A stretch of 64,000 bases of DNA from the NCBI RefSeq assembly GCF_000744705.1, contig NZ_JQML01000001.1:3668017-3732016 (forward strand). Reading direction: 5' to 3'. This DNA is from Streptacidiphilus albus JL83. GTDB taxonomy: Bacteria > Actinomycetota > Actinomycetes > Streptomycetales > Streptomycetaceae. Below the pieces are notes generated by a model, which saw nothing but the letters and a program-made list of their open reading frames with translations, had not been told where the DNA came from and did no database searches. Below are positions 1 to 8,737 of this stretch, in pieces. The position numbers were made by a program, and so were the translations under genes. Positions within the stretch are counted from its first letter, which is position 1, and each line of letters opens with the position of its first letter.

Positions 1-21
1 ACTCTGAGAGGGGGCACCGCA

Positions 22-1218
22 GTGAGATCAGCAACCGTGGACGCCGTGTCCACCGGCGTCATCAGCGTCGCCGTCATGGCCCATCCGAGGCGGCTCGCCC
101 AGGCCAGGGCCCTGGCCGCGGCCTTCCCGCAGTGGCCCGGCACGGTGGCGGTCGACCCGTTCCCGGAGGGGCCGCCGACCACGCTGCGGGCCGCCCGTGC
201 CGCCTGGGCCGCCATGCCCCCGGACGCCACCCACCACCTGGTGCTCCAGGACGACGTCCGGCCGTGCCGCGACTTCACCGCCCGGCTGGCGTCGGCCGTG
301 TCCGCCCACCCGGACAGTCCGCTCGCCCTGTACGCCAACTGGAACTCGTGGAACGGCGCAGCCACGCGCGCCGCCGCGCTGGCGGGCGCCTCCTGGGCCG
401 TCGCCGTCACCGGCGAGTGGGTACCGGCCCTGGCGCTGCTGCTCCCCCGCGCGGACGTGCGGGCGCTGCTGGCCGCGGTCCCCGAGGACAGCGCGGAGCT
501 GACCCCGGACGACGTCGTCCTCGAACGCGAACTGGCTGCCCGCGGCCGGCGGGTGCTGATCTCCGTACCGCACCTGGTGGAACACGTCGGCGACGAGAGC
601 CTGATCGGCAACGACAGCTACGGCCCCCGGCACTCGGCCTGCTTCGCCGACGACCTGGCGCCCGGCCGTGGTCCCGGCCCCGGCCCGGAGGCGACCGCGA
701 CCGGGCCCGCGCCGTACCGGGCGGACCCGCTGGTCCACGTCCTGCGCGGCCGGGGCCATGCGGTGCTCGCCCACCCGGACGGTCCGCGGCGCCTGTCCAG
801 CCGCGGCTACCTGCGGGAGACCGGTCTGCTGGCGGACGCGGCGGCGGGCTGGGAGCACGCCCGGCGCGCTCCCGGCCTGCCCGGCGAGTCGCGCTGGCTG
901 ACCGAGGAACTCTGGTACGCGGCCTACCTGATGGGCGTGCACGCGGCCCCCTCGGTCCCGGCCGGATCCCAGCAGGCCGTGCGGGCCTGCCTGCGCAGCC
1001 TGGTGCTCGGCGGCTCCAACAGCCTCGGCCGGGAGTACCGGTGGGCGCTGGAACAGGTCGGCCCGCTGACGGAGCTGGCCGCGTCGGCGGTCGAGGCCGG
1101 TCGGACCCGACGGCGCCGGCACGGGCCCCCGGCGGCGATCGGCCGGGACCGGCTGGCCGCACTGCCGCCGGCCTCGGAGATCTGGCAGGGCGTCCCCACC
1201 GAGCTGGAGGAATCATGA
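22..1218 (+). CDS. Glycosyltransferase-like protein
   Basis: 398 residues from a GTG start preceded by a GAGAGGGGG ribosome-binding site. The N-terminal part (about residues 14-110) reads like a nucleotide-sugar transferase fold, with a beta-strand ending in LQDDV, the acidic metal-binding motif expected of GT-A enzymes. The C-terminal third is Arg/Ala-rich and not recognised. The stop codon overlaps the start of the PIG-L deacetylase gene (ATGA), and that gene in turn abuts an MFS gene, so the three form one coupled operon that probably started left of the window. I infer a role in transferring a sugar that is then de-N-acetylated. The family (GT2- or GT25-like) is not certain. Confidence 0.6.
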   Translation: MRSATVDAVSTGVISVAVMAHPRRLAQARALAAAFPQWPGTVAVDPFPEGPPTTLRAARAAWAAMPPDATHHLVLQDDVRPCRDFTARLASAVSAHPDSPLALYANWNSWNGAATRAAALAGASWAVAVTGEWVPALALLLPRADVRALLAAVPEDSAELTPDDVVLERELAARGRRVLISVPHLVEHVGDESLIGNDSYGPRHSACFADDLAPGRGPGPGPEATATGPAPYRADPLVHVLRGRGHAVLAHPDGPRRLSSRGYLRETGLLADAAAGWEHARRAPGLPGESRWLTEELWYAAYLMGVHAAPSVPAGSQQAVRACLRSLVLGGSNSLGREYRWALEQVGPLTELAASAVEAGRTRRRRHGPPAAIGRDRLAALPPASEIWQGVPTELEES

Positions 1219-2003
1219 CCCGACGACTCGTCTTCTCCCCGCACGCCGACGACGCCGTGCTCTCCTGCCACGGCGCGCTGGGCCCCGGCACGGACGTCGT
1301 CACGGTCTTCGCCGGAGTGCCCGAGGACGCCGGTCTGCTGACCGACTGGGACCGGCGGCTCGGCGTCGGGAGCTCCCGGGAACTGGCGCTGGAGCGCCTC
1401 GACGAGGATGTCCGCTCCTTCGCCGGAACCGGGGTCGCGCTGGAGCAGTGGCCCTTCCTGGACGGCCAGTACCGCCCCGGAGTCGTGCCGCAGGAGCTGC
1501 TGCCGGCGATGCGGACCAGGATCCGCGCGGCCGCCGAGGTCTGGCTGCCGGCCGGGCTGCTGGTCCACCCCGACCACGTCCTGGTCCGCGACACCGGCCT
1601 CGCCGCGTGCGCGGAACTCGCCCGGGAGGGGGTGCGGCCGGGGCTGGTGCTCTACGCCGAATACCCCTACCAGCTCTTCCAGATGGGCAACGCCCGGCGC
1701 GCGGCCGGCACCCATGCGAGCTACGACTGGACCAACGCGGACCCGAGCGCCCTCACCGCCTGGTCCGAGGAGGTCTTCCCCCGGGCGGCCGCCCCGCAGC
1801 ACGCACCGGTGGGGAGCCGACTGGGAGCGGAGGCGGTCGCCGCCAAGGAGGCGTCCGTCCGGGCGCACGCCACCCAGGTCGACGAGCTCGACCGGCAGGT
1901 GCACGGCCGGTTGCTGAAGCCGGACAACATCGGCCTGGAGTACTGGTGGCCGCTGCGGAGCGCCGAGGCGGCCGTCGCCGACCTGGACCAGGAGAGTCTG
2001 TGA
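1215..2003 (+). CDS. PIG-L family deacetylase
   Basis: 262 residues. The first strand carries the zinc site as SPHADDAVLSCH (family form PHPDDE, so the second and last positions deviate), and a second metal motif HPDH lies near residue 120. PIG-L/LmbE enzymes remove N-acetyl groups from sugars such as GlcNAc in mycothiol, lipid or antibiotic precursors. The start is the ATG overlapping the upstream stop codon, which argues for translational coupling with the glycosyltransferase. The natural substrate cannot be told from sequence. Confidence 0.8.
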   Translation: MTRRLVFSPHADDAVLSCHGALGPGTDVVTVFAGVPEDAGLLTDWDRRLGVGSSRELALERLDEDVRSFAGTGVALEQWPFLDGQYRPGVVPQELLPAMRTRIRAAAEVWLPAGLLVHPDHVLVRDTGLAACAELAREGVRPGLVLYAEYPYQLFQMGNARRAAGTHASYDWTNADPSALTAWSEEVFPRAAAPQHAPVGSRLGAEAVAAKEASVRAHATQVDELDRQVHGRLLKPDNIGLEYWWPLRSAEAAVADLDQESL

Positions 2004-3343
2004 TGGCACCCGGGCCCGAGCTCTCCGGGGCCGCCCGCTGGCGGCTGCGGCTGGGCGTACCGGACCTGGCCGGGCACGGCCGCATCGTCTCGGCAACCCT
2101 GCTGGACTCCTTCGGCGTCGGGATGTTCGTCCCGCTCTCGTTCCTGTTCTTCGTGCTGACCACGCGTCTCGGCGTGGCCGAGATCGGCCTGGGCAGCAGT
2201 GTCGCCACGCTGCTGTCGCTCCCGGTCGCGCCGGTGGCCGGCAGCATCGTCGACCGCTGGGGTCCGCGGACCTCGCTGATCGCCAACAACCTGCTCGCCG
2301 CTGCGGGCTTCCTCTGCTACCTGCTGGTGGACTCGCTGCCCACGCTGGTGGGGAGCATGTTCCTGGTGCTCTGCGCCGAGCGCCTGTACTTCGCCTCCTG
2401 GCCGGCCCTGGTCGCCGACATCGCCGAGGGCGCCGAGCTGGACCGCTGGTACGCCTTCACCACCGCCGGGATGAATGCCAGCGTGGGCATCGGCGGAGCC
2501 GCCGGCGGACTGCTGCTGGGCAGCGGCTGGTCCGGCGCCGCCGTGTTCATCGTCGCGGTGAACGCAGCCACCAGCGTGGTCGCCGCCGTCCTGCTGCTCG
2601 CCCCGGCCTCGGCGAGGGCGGCGGGCGGACGTCGGCCGCCCGCCGCCGCCCCGCCGGACGGGACGCCGCCGGACGGGACGCAGGCCGCCCGGCCGGCCGG
2701 CTGGCGGACCCTGCTCCGGGACCGCGCGCTGCTGACCCTGATGGGCGCGCAGGCCGCGTTCGCCTTCGCCTGGCTGATACCGACGATCGTGCTGCCGGTC
2801 TACCTGGTCGAGGTGGACCACCTGCCGACCTGGCTGCCGTCGACGGCGCTCGCCGTCAACGCCGTGGTCATCGTCTCGACGCAGTCGGTGCTGACCGCAC
2901 GGCTGGTCGCGTTCTCCCGGACCCGGGTGGTCTCCTGGGCCTCGCTGCTGATGCTCGGGTCCATCGCACTGCTGGGGCTGGGCGCGAGCGGGAGGGGCGC
3001 GGGCACCGTGGTCGCGGTCTTCGCGGCCGTGCTGTTCTTCACCGCCGGGCAGATGATGGCCGGCCCGGCCACCACCGCGATCTCCGCGACCGCGGCCCCG
3101 ACCGAGGCGCGCGGCCGCTACCTGTCGCTCTTCAACCTCACCTGGGCGGTGTCGGCGACCCTCGGCCCGGTGCTGGTCGGCTCGCTGATCCAGCACCACG
3201 CCGCCGTCTTCTGGTCCCTCCTCGCGGCGCTGGTGGCCCTGGGCGGCTACGGCTACCGCCTGGCCGACCGCTGGGCCGCGGCGGCGACCCCGACCCCAGT
3301 CGCGGCTGCGGTCGAGGTCGAGGTCGAACTCACCGGGCGCTGA
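2003..3343 (+). CDS. MFS transporter
   Basis: 446 residues with about 12 hydrophobic segments. The loop after segment 2 reads DRWGPR, matching the MFS loop motif, and a Pro/Asp-rich cytoplasmic linker (about residues 205-230) separates the two six-helix halves. Its ATG lies one base inside the stop of the PIG-L gene, so it is the third member of the coupled operon. It probably exports, or less likely imports, the product or substrate of the two enzymes. The C-terminus is Glu/Val-rich. Confidence 0.85.
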   Translation: MAPGPELSGAARWRLRLGVPDLAGHGRIVSATLLDSFGVGMFVPLSFLFFVLTTRLGVAEIGLGSSVATLLSLPVAPVAGSIVDRWGPRTSLIANNLLAAAGFLCYLLVDSLPTLVGSMFLVLCAERLYFASWPALVADIAEGAELDRWYAFTTAGMNASVGIGGAAGGLLLGSGWSGAAVFIVAVNAATSVVAAVLLLAPASARAAGGRRPPAAAPPDGTPPDGTQAARPAGWRTLLRDRALLTLMGAQAAFAFAWLIPTIVLPVYLVEVDHLPTWLPSTALAVNAVVIVSTQSVLTARLVAFSRTRVVSWASLLMLGSIALLGLGASGRGAGTVVAVFAAVLFFTAGQMMAGPATTAISATAAPTEARGRYLSLFNLTWAVSATLGPVLVGSLIQHHAAVFWSLLAALVALGGYGYRLADRWAAAATPTPVAAAVEVEVELTGR

Positions 3344-3376
3344 GCCGGGCGCCGAACCGGCCGCTCAGCCGCGCGC

Positions 3377-4348
3377 TCAGCGGGTGCGGCCGCGCGGCTT
3401 CAGCGGGACCGGGGGCAGGGCCGGGGCGAGCAGCCGGGCGCCGTCGTAGCCGTGGACCTCGCCGAAACGGTCCGCCGGGGCGTCGTTCCAGGCCGCGCGG
3501 GCCTCGGCGATCTCCTCGCCGCTGCGGGCGACGAAGTTCCACCACATGACGATCTTCTCCTCGAAGGGCTCGCCGCCGAGCAGCAGCAGGCTGCTGTCCG
3601 CGTCGGCGCGCAGCGGCAGCTCGGTCCGGCCGCAGCCGAGGTAGAGCAGCGCGCCGGGTTCGACCCGGACCCCGTCGACGTCGACCGATCCTGACATGGA
3701 CAGCACCGCGTACTCGAAGTCGCGCTCCAGCGGCAGCCGGGCGGCGGCGCCCGCGGCGAGCGTCAGGTCGGCGCCGACCAGCGGCGAGTACACGGCGCCC
3801 GGCGAGCGGGCGCCGTCCAGCTCGCCCAGGATGACGGTGGCCCGGAGGCCGGGCGCGGCGACCTCGGGCAGCTGCGGGTGGTGCTCGAAGTGCGGCTCGG
3901 TGTGCCGGTGCCGGTCCGGGATCGCGACCCAGAGCTGCGCGCCGTGGAGCACCGGCCCGTGGCCGCGCGGCGACTCCTCGGAGTGCGCGATGGCGCGGCC
4001 CGCCGTCATGATCCCCAGCTCGCGCGGCCGGACGGTGGCCAGGCTGCCGACGCTGTCGCGGTGGGTCACCTCGCCGTCGTGCAGCCAGCTGACGGTCTGC
4101 AGCCCGGTGTGCGGGTGCGGGGCGACCTGCATCCCCGGCTCGTCCACGATGTCGTCCGGGCCGTAGTGGTCGACGAAGCACCAGGCCCCGACCATCCGCC
4201 GGCCCAGGTTCGGCAGCAGCCGCCGGACCACGGTGCTCTCGCCCAGCGGCACCTGCTTGCCCGTCAGCAGTTCGTGGACCGGCCGGGCCGACACGTCGTC
4301 ACGTCCGCCGCAGACCCGCGCCTGCGGGGCGGTCTCAAGGTTGCTCAT
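3377..4348 (-). CDS. Pirin family protein
   Basis: 323 residues with the bicupin layout of pirins. The N-terminal metal-binding cupin shows HPHTGLQTVSW and a later EESPRG...H stretch, supplying the His/Glu ligands of the family. Pirins are iron-binding cytosolic proteins, some with quercetinase activity and some acting as transcription cofactors. The gene converges with the upstream MFS operon and stands next to the first Septu-like pair with only a short gap (4349-4359). Confidence 0.88.
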   Translation of the reverse strand: MSNLETAPQARVCGGRDDVSARPVHELLTGKQVPLGESTVVRRLLPNLGRRMVGAWCFVDHYGPDDIVDEPGMQVAPHPHTGLQTVSWLHDGEVTHRDSVGSLATVRPRELGIMTAGRAIAHSEESPRGHGPVLHGAQLWVAIPDRHRHTEPHFEHHPQLPEVAAPGLRATVILGELDGARSPGAVYSPLVGADLTLAAGAAARLPLERDFEYAVLSMSGSVDVDGVRVEPGALLYLGCGRTELPLRADADSSLLLLGGEPFEEKIVMWWNFVARSGEEIAEARAAWNDAPADRFGEVHGYDGARLLAPALPPVPLKPRGRTR

Positions 4349-4359
4349 ACCACCGCACC

Positions 4360-5076
4360 CTAGCTCCGGCGGCGGGCCAACCAGTACAGGCTCTCGACCT
4401 CGGGTGCGCCGATGACGAGAGCCGCCCCGGGCTGCTCCCGCAGTGCCTGCATGGCGTGCAGGACGTCGGCGAACGGCTGGACGCCGAGGGCGTCGGCCAC
4501 CTGCTCCGCCTCCTCCTGCCCACCCTCGTCGAGCTGCCGGCGGATGTCCCGCAGCATGGACCGGCAGCGGACGAAGGCGGCGGCCCTACCGTCGACCAGC
4601 GCCTTCCGGCCGAGGCCGAAGACCTCGATGGTCGCCTGCCCCTTGGCGGTCCGTGCCCGGTACTCACCCGTGCGCAGCACCAGTTGGAGGTGGAGCACCG
4701 GGTCCTCCCGTGCGGGGTCGACCAGCAGGCAGTGGCCTGCCTCGTCGACCGGGAAGCGGTCCCGCTTGTGGTTGCTGTTGCAGTGCGTGCAGGCGAGCAG
4801 GTGGTTCACCCAGGCGAAGGCACCGAGCGGATTGCGGGCCAGCGGCTCGAAGTGGTCGATGGACGCCCCGTGGCTGTCGCCGCAGTACATGCACCGCTGC
4901 ACGCCGGGAGCCATCCGGTCCAGGACCTCGCGCAGCTGCCGCCGTAAGGAGGACGAGTCCGACCAGGCTCGGCGGGCCCGGTCCAGGGTGGCCCCACGCC
5001 GGGCCAGCGTGTCGGTGCGCCGGGCGAGTTGTCGCTCCAGTCCGGGCTCCAGCGCGGGCCGGTCCAGCGGGATCAC
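4360..5076 (-). CDS. ptuB: HNH endonuclease, PtuB-like partner of a Septu-type system
   Basis: 238 residues. The HNH/treble-clef core is plain: CMYC (62-65), DHFEP (74-78), a middle Asn (91) and CTHCNSNHK (96-104). The gene starts inside the last codons of the ATPase gene (ATGA overlap at 5073-5076), so the two are co-translated. An overlapping ATPase-HNH gene pair is the hallmark of Septu (PtuA + PtuB), an anti-phage defence system in which the HNH protein is the nuclease effector. The C-terminal half is helical and unassigned. The Septu assignment rests on architecture, not on a database match. Confidence 0.75.
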   Translation of the reverse strand: MIPLDRPALEPGLERQLARRTDTLARRGATLDRARRAWSDSSSLRRQLREVLDRMAPGVQRCMYCGDSHGASIDHFEPLARNPLGAFAWVNHLLACTHCNSNHKRDRFPVDEAGHCLLVDPAREDPVLHLQLVLRTGEYRARTAKGQATIEVFGLGRKALVDGRAAAFVRCRSMLRDIRRQLDEGGQEEAEQVADALGVQPFADVLHAMQALREQPGAALVIGAPEVESLYWLARRRS

Positions 5077-6452
5077 CGGTGAGGCGCCAGTCGGGCGGAG
5101 ACCTCGATCACCCGCGCGCTGAGCGAGCTGTTGAGCCTGTTGCTCAACTCCTCGTACTCGGCGAGCTCCGACTCCGAGGCGTCGCCGCTCAGCACCCTGC
5201 CCTCCAGGTCGCCGACCCTCCGGCGGGCCTGCTCCGCCGCTGCGGAGTACGGGCTCTCCAGACCGAACAGGTCGGAGAGGATGGCGTCGTCGCCGCTGCC
5301 GTAGACGATCCGCTGGTACAGCTCCTGGTCCACCACGGCGGGCGGGGTGCTGTCGCCGGGCGCGCCGAGCCGGATCAGGCCGCCCGGGTCGGCGGCCTGG
5401 CAGATGTACGGGCTGTGGGTGGTGACCAGGAACTGGACGTCGGGGAAGTGCGCCTTCAGCCAGTAGCCGATCCGCTGCTGCCAGGTGACGTGGAGGTGGG
5501 CGTCCACCTCGTCGATCAGCACGATGCCGGGGGTCGCCACCAGCGGCCGTCCGCCCTCGGTCACCAGGTCGACGCCCGCGCCCGGCCCCTGGGTCGCCAG
5601 GGACCAGAGGACGTGGAGGACCAGGGCCACCGCCGAGCGGTAGCCGTCGCTCATCTCGTAGAGGGTGAACTCCTGCCCGTCCCTGGCGATCCGGAGTCCG
5701 TCGGCGTCGACCTTGCGCACCTCGTGCCCGTCCGGGAGCAGCCCGTCCTGGAGCAGCGCCAGTACGACGGTCAGCAGTGCACCCGCCGCCTCGTCGCCGG
5801 TGAGGCTGCGGTGGTGCATGTCGACCAGCCAGAACACGCCCTCACTGAGGCTCACCTCCTCGTCGAACAGGCTGGCGACCGCCGGCAGCCGGAATCCCGT
5901 GCCCCGCCCCACCTCCCGACCGAGTCGTCGGTAGGCGCCCACCGCGATCAGGCAGCCCAGATCGGTGTACTCCAGCACGTCGCTGTCGACCTCGTAGGAG
6001 AGCAGACCGTCCCCGCCGGTGATCCGGGTGCTGCGCAGGAGCCGACGGGGTCGGGACGGGGCCTCCCCCTCGCGCCCGCGCGTCCTCACCCAGGTACTGG
6101 TGACCTGTGCGGTCGCCGGTCCCGCCAGAAAGGCCGCGGATTCGTCGTCGGGAAGCGGGTCCTCGCTGTCGTCACCGTCCCTGAGCCAGAACAGCTCCTC
6201 CGGATTCTGCGCGCTCAGGGTGATCCTGATGAACGCGTCCTCCGTCACCGGCCACGCGGACAGGTCGTCCGGGTCGTGCAGTCCGAGCCCGACCACCACC
6301 GCTCGCAGCAGGCTGGTCTTGCCGGAGGCGTTGCGACCGGCGAGAACGGTCCAGCCGGCGTGGGAGCCGTCGGGGCGGACCAGGTCGAGGTCCACGCTGC
6401 GGCTGCCGGAGAAGCCCTTGACGCCGGAGATCTCAAGCCTGGAGATGTACAC
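5073..6452 (-). CDS. ptuA: AAA/ABC-type ATPase, PtuA-like
   Basis: 459 residues of the RecF/OLD-like ATPase class. Walker A is GRNASGKT (39-46), the ABC-signature-like segment is EMSDGYRS (266-273), Walker B is IVLIDEVDAH (310-319) and the switch histidine is in TTHSP (344-348). No TOPRIM nuclease domain follows, which separates it from Gabija GajA and OLD nucleases. It is the first gene of a two-gene operon with the HNH nuclease. The pair lies between pirin and oxyR, in otherwise housekeeping surroundings. Confidence 0.78.
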   Translation of the reverse strand: MYISRLEISGVKGFSGSRSVDLDLVRPDGSHAGWTVLAGRNASGKTSLLRAVVVGLGLHDPDDLSAWPVTEDAFIRITLSAQNPEELFWLRDGDDSEDPLPDDESAAFLAGPATAQVTSTWVRTRGREGEAPSRPRRLLRSTRITGGDGLLSYEVDSDVLEYTDLGCLIAVGAYRRLGREVGRGTGFRLPAVASLFDEEVSLSEGVFWLVDMHHRSLTGDEAAGALLTVVLALLQDGLLPDGHEVRKVDADGLRIARDGQEFTLYEMSDGYRSAVALVLHVLWSLATQGPGAGVDLVTEGGRPLVATPGIVLIDEVDAHLHVTWQQRIGYWLKAHFPDVQFLVTTHSPYICQAADPGGLIRLGAPGDSTPPAVVDQELYQRIVYGSGDDAILSDLFGLESPYSAAAEQARRRVGDLEGRVLSGDASESELAEYEELSNRLNSSLSARVIEVSARLAPHR

Positions 6453-6489
6453 GGGGTGGCCCCTCCCTCAGCAGCGGACGGCTTCGACT

Positions 6490-7413
6490 CTATCCAACGA
6501 TCCGCACCGGCAGCGGGCGCAGCGCCTCGCGCAGGGAGGCCGCCAGCCGGTGGTACTCGGGGGTGCGGGCGGAGCCGGGGCGGTGGGTGAGGCCGATCCG
6601 GCGGCCGGGGGCCGGGGCCGCGAAGCGGGTGGTGGCCAGCCGCTCGGAGCGGCCGGTCTCGACGTCCACCGCGGTGGCCGGGAGCAGCGTCACCCCGAGG
6701 CCGCCGGCCACCAGTTGGACCAGGGTGGACAGTCCGGCGGCGCGGGTCGCGCCGGGTTCGGCGCCGACCTCGCGGCAGAGGTCGAGCGCCTGGTCGCGGA
6801 GGCAGTGGCCCTCCTCCAGCAGCAGCACGTCGAGGTCGAGCAGGACGTCGCGGGGCACGTCGCGGCGCTGGGCCAGGGCGTGGTCGGGCGGGGTGACCAG
6901 GACGAAGTCCTCGTCGTAGAGCGGGATGTCGACCATGCCGGGGACGCTGGGGTGGGCGAGCAGCAGCAGGTCGAGCCGGCCGGAGCCGAGGCCGTCGAGC
7001 AGCTGCGGGGTGCGCTCCTCGTGGACGTGGAGGTCGAGCTCCGGGTAGTGGTCGCGGGCCAGGGTGAGCACGACCGGCAGCAGGTAGGGGGCGACGGTGG
7101 GGATCACGCCGAGGTGCAGCGGACCGGTGAAGGGCCGGCGGGAGGCCTCGACCTCGTCGCCGAGGGCGTGCAGCTCGGACAGCACCCCGCGCGCGTGGAC
7201 GGCGACGCGCTCGCCCAGCGGGGTGATGATGACCTTCCGGGTGGTCCGCTCGACGAGCTGGGCGTCCAGATTCTCCTCCAGCGCGGCCACGGCCCCGGAC
7301 AGGGCCGGCTGGCTCATGCCGATGGCGGCGGCGGCATCGCGGAAGTGCCGGTGCTCGACGACCGCGACGAACGCTCTGAGCTGGGAAATCGTGGGGGTGC
7401 GCAGCTTGCTGAT
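6490..7413 (-). CDS. oxyR: OxyR, peroxide-sensing LysR regulator
   Basis: Winged-helix LysR protein. The redox pair is clear in GHCLRDQALDLC, two cysteines nine residues apart as in OxyR of other bacteria. The first ATG (7317) would cut into the DNA-binding domain. In-frame homology continues upstream through a stretch containing TISQLRAFVAVVEHRHFRD, up to a stop at 7424-7426. No ATG or GTG lies there. I place the start at an ATC (7411-7413) a few bases after GGAGG, giving 307 residues; CTG at 7402-7404 is the alternative. It is divergent from ahpC, its classic target. Confidence 0.85.
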   Translation of the reverse strand: MSKLRTPTISQLRAFVAVVEHRHFRDAAAAIGMSQPALSGAVAALEENLDAQLVERTTRKVIITPLGERVAVHARGVLSELHALGDEVEASRRPFTGPLHLGVIPTVAPYLLPVVLTLARDHYPELDLHVHEERTPQLLDGLGSGRLDLLLLAHPSVPGMVDIPLYDEDFVLVTPPDHALAQRRDVPRDVLLDLDVLLLEEGHCLRDQALDLCREVGAEPGATRAAGLSTLVQLVAGGLGVTLLPATAVDVETGRSERLATTRFAAPAPGRRIGLTHRPGSARTPEYHRLAASLREALRPLPVRIVG

Positions 7414-7426
7414 AGGTGCCTCCGAT

Positions 7427-7553
7427 CAATGGATCCAAGTGTAGCTATTTCACTGATCAGTATGCGATGTGTCACCGTGGGACGGTCCGCCGAGCCGGAG
7501 AACCCGCTGCAAGACGGACAAAAACCCTCACTCAGAGCCAAGGAGGAGCGAAC
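7427..7553. promoter_or_regulatory. oxyR-ahpC divergent promoter region
   Basis: Intergenic stretch between divergent oxyR and ahpC, more AT-rich than its surroundings, with ATTTCACTGATCAG around 7447-7460. In streptomycetes OxyR controls ahpCD and itself from this spacer. I place no exact operator. The ahpC ribosome-binding site AGGAGGAGC (7541-7549) sits just before a GTG start. Confidence 0.5.
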
Positions 7554-8108
7554 GTGCTCACCATCGGTGACAAGTTCCCCGCGTACGACCTGAACGCCTG
7601 CGTCGACCTCGACGCGGACAAGGCCTTCGCCCGTGTCGACCACAAGTCCTACGAGGGCAAGTGGAAGATCGTCTTCTTCTGGCCGATGGACTTCACCTTC
7701 GTCTGTCCGACCGAGATCGCCGCCTTCGGCAAGCTCAACGAGGAGTTCGCGGACCGCGACGCGCAGGTCCTGGGCGTCTCCGGCGACTCCGAGTACGTGC
7801 ACCACGCCTGGCGCAAGGACCACAAGGACCTCCGCGACCTGCCCTTCCCGATGCTCGCCGACGTCAAGCACGAGCTGATGCGGGACTGCGGCGTCGAGGG
7901 CGAGGACGGCACCGCCCAGCGCGCCGTCTTCATCGTGGACCCCAACAACGAGATCCAGTTCGTGATGGTGACCGCCGGTTCCGTCGGCCGCAACCCCAAG
8001 GAGGTCCTCCGGGTCCTCGACGCGCTGCAGACCGACGAGCTGTGCCCCTGCAACTGGACCAAGGGCGAGACCACGCTGGACCCGGTCGCCCTGCTCGCGG
8101 GCGAGTGA
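7554..8108 (+). CDS. ahpC: Alkyl hydroperoxide reductase subunit C (peroxiredoxin)
   Basis: 184 residues from GTG after AGGAGG. A typical 2-Cys peroxiredoxin: the peroxidatic cysteine is in FVCPTE and the resolving cysteine in CPCNW near the C-terminus. It reduces organic hydroperoxides and H2O2 in the cytosol and is recycled by AhpD, encoded five bases downstream. Control by the divergent OxyR is expected from established streptomycete biology. Confidence 0.96.
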   Translation: MLTIGDKFPAYDLNACVDLDADKAFARVDHKSYEGKWKIVFFWPMDFTFVCPTEIAAFGKLNEEFADRDAQVLGVSGDSEYVHHAWRKDHKDLRDLPFPMLADVKHELMRDCGVEGEDGTAQRAVFIVDPNNEIQFVMVTAGSVGRNPKEVLRVLDALQTDELCPCNWTKGETTLDPVALLAGE

Positions 8109-8112
8109 CGCA

Positions 8113-8643
8113 ATGGCTCTCGACGAACTGAAGGCCGCGCTCCCGGAGTACGCCAAGGACCTGAAGCTGAACCTGGGCTCGGTCATCGGCAACTCCGACC
8201 TGCCGGCCCAGCAGCTCTGGGGCACGGTGCTGGCCTGCGCGATAGCCTCGCGCAGCGAGCGGCTGCTGGCCGAGCTGGAGCCCCAGGCCAAGGCCGAACT
8301 GAGCGCGGAGGCCTACACCGCCGCCAAGTCCGCCGCCGCCATCATGGCGATGAACAACGTCTACTACCGCACCCTGCACCTGCTCTCCGACAAGGAGTAC
8401 GGGACGCTGCGGGCCGGCCTGCGGATGAACGTCATCGGCAACCCGGGCGTGGACAAGGTCGACTACGAGCTCTGGTGCCTCGCGGTCTCGGCGATCAACG
8501 GCTGCGGCCAGTGCCTGGACTCGCACGAGCAGGTGCTGCGCAAGGCCGGCGTGGAGCGGGAGACCGTCCAGGCCGCGATCCGGATCGCCGCCGTGCTGCA
8601 GGCCGTGGGCGTGACGCTGGAGGCCGAGAGCCGGATCGGCTGA
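8113..8643 (+). CDS. ahpD: Alkylhydroperoxidase AhpD
   Basis: 176 residues, usual length for the family. The catalytic CxxC motif and its proton-relay residues appear in CGQCLDSHE. AhpD links AhpC to a lipoyl-dependent reductant in actinobacteria. It is cotranscribed with ahpC (4-bp gap) and ends at a strong bidirectional hairpin shared with the convergent permease gene. Confidence 0.96.
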   Translation: MALDELKAALPEYAKDLKLNLGSVIGNSDLPAQQLWGTVLACAIASRSERLLAELEPQAKAELSAEAYTAAKSAAAIMAMNNVYYRTLHLLSDKEYGTLRAGLRMNVIGNPGVDKVDYELWCLAVSAINGCGQCLDSHEQVLRKAGVERETVQAAIRIAAVLQAVGVTLEAESRIG

Positions 8644-8690
8644 CCCGCCGCCGCCTCGCCCCACCCGAAACACCCGCGCCCGGTACCACC

Positions 8691-8737
8691 GGAGGCCCCG
8701 CCCGCCGAGAGCTCAGCCCTCGGCGGGCGGGGCCTCC
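8691..8737. terminator. Bidirectional terminator between ahpD and the AI-2E-family gene
   Basis: Perfect 19-bp inverted repeat (8691-8709 with 8719-8737) and a 9-base loop. The minus-strand stop codon (8713-8715) lies inside the loop, so one arm of the stem is also the last codons of the permease gene. Confidence 0.75.

Noticed and set aside
5073..6452. Reading the ATPase as a Gabija GajA or OLD nuclease
   Set aside because: No TOPRIM domain follows the ATPase core, and the partner is an HNH protein rather than a UvrD-like helicase.
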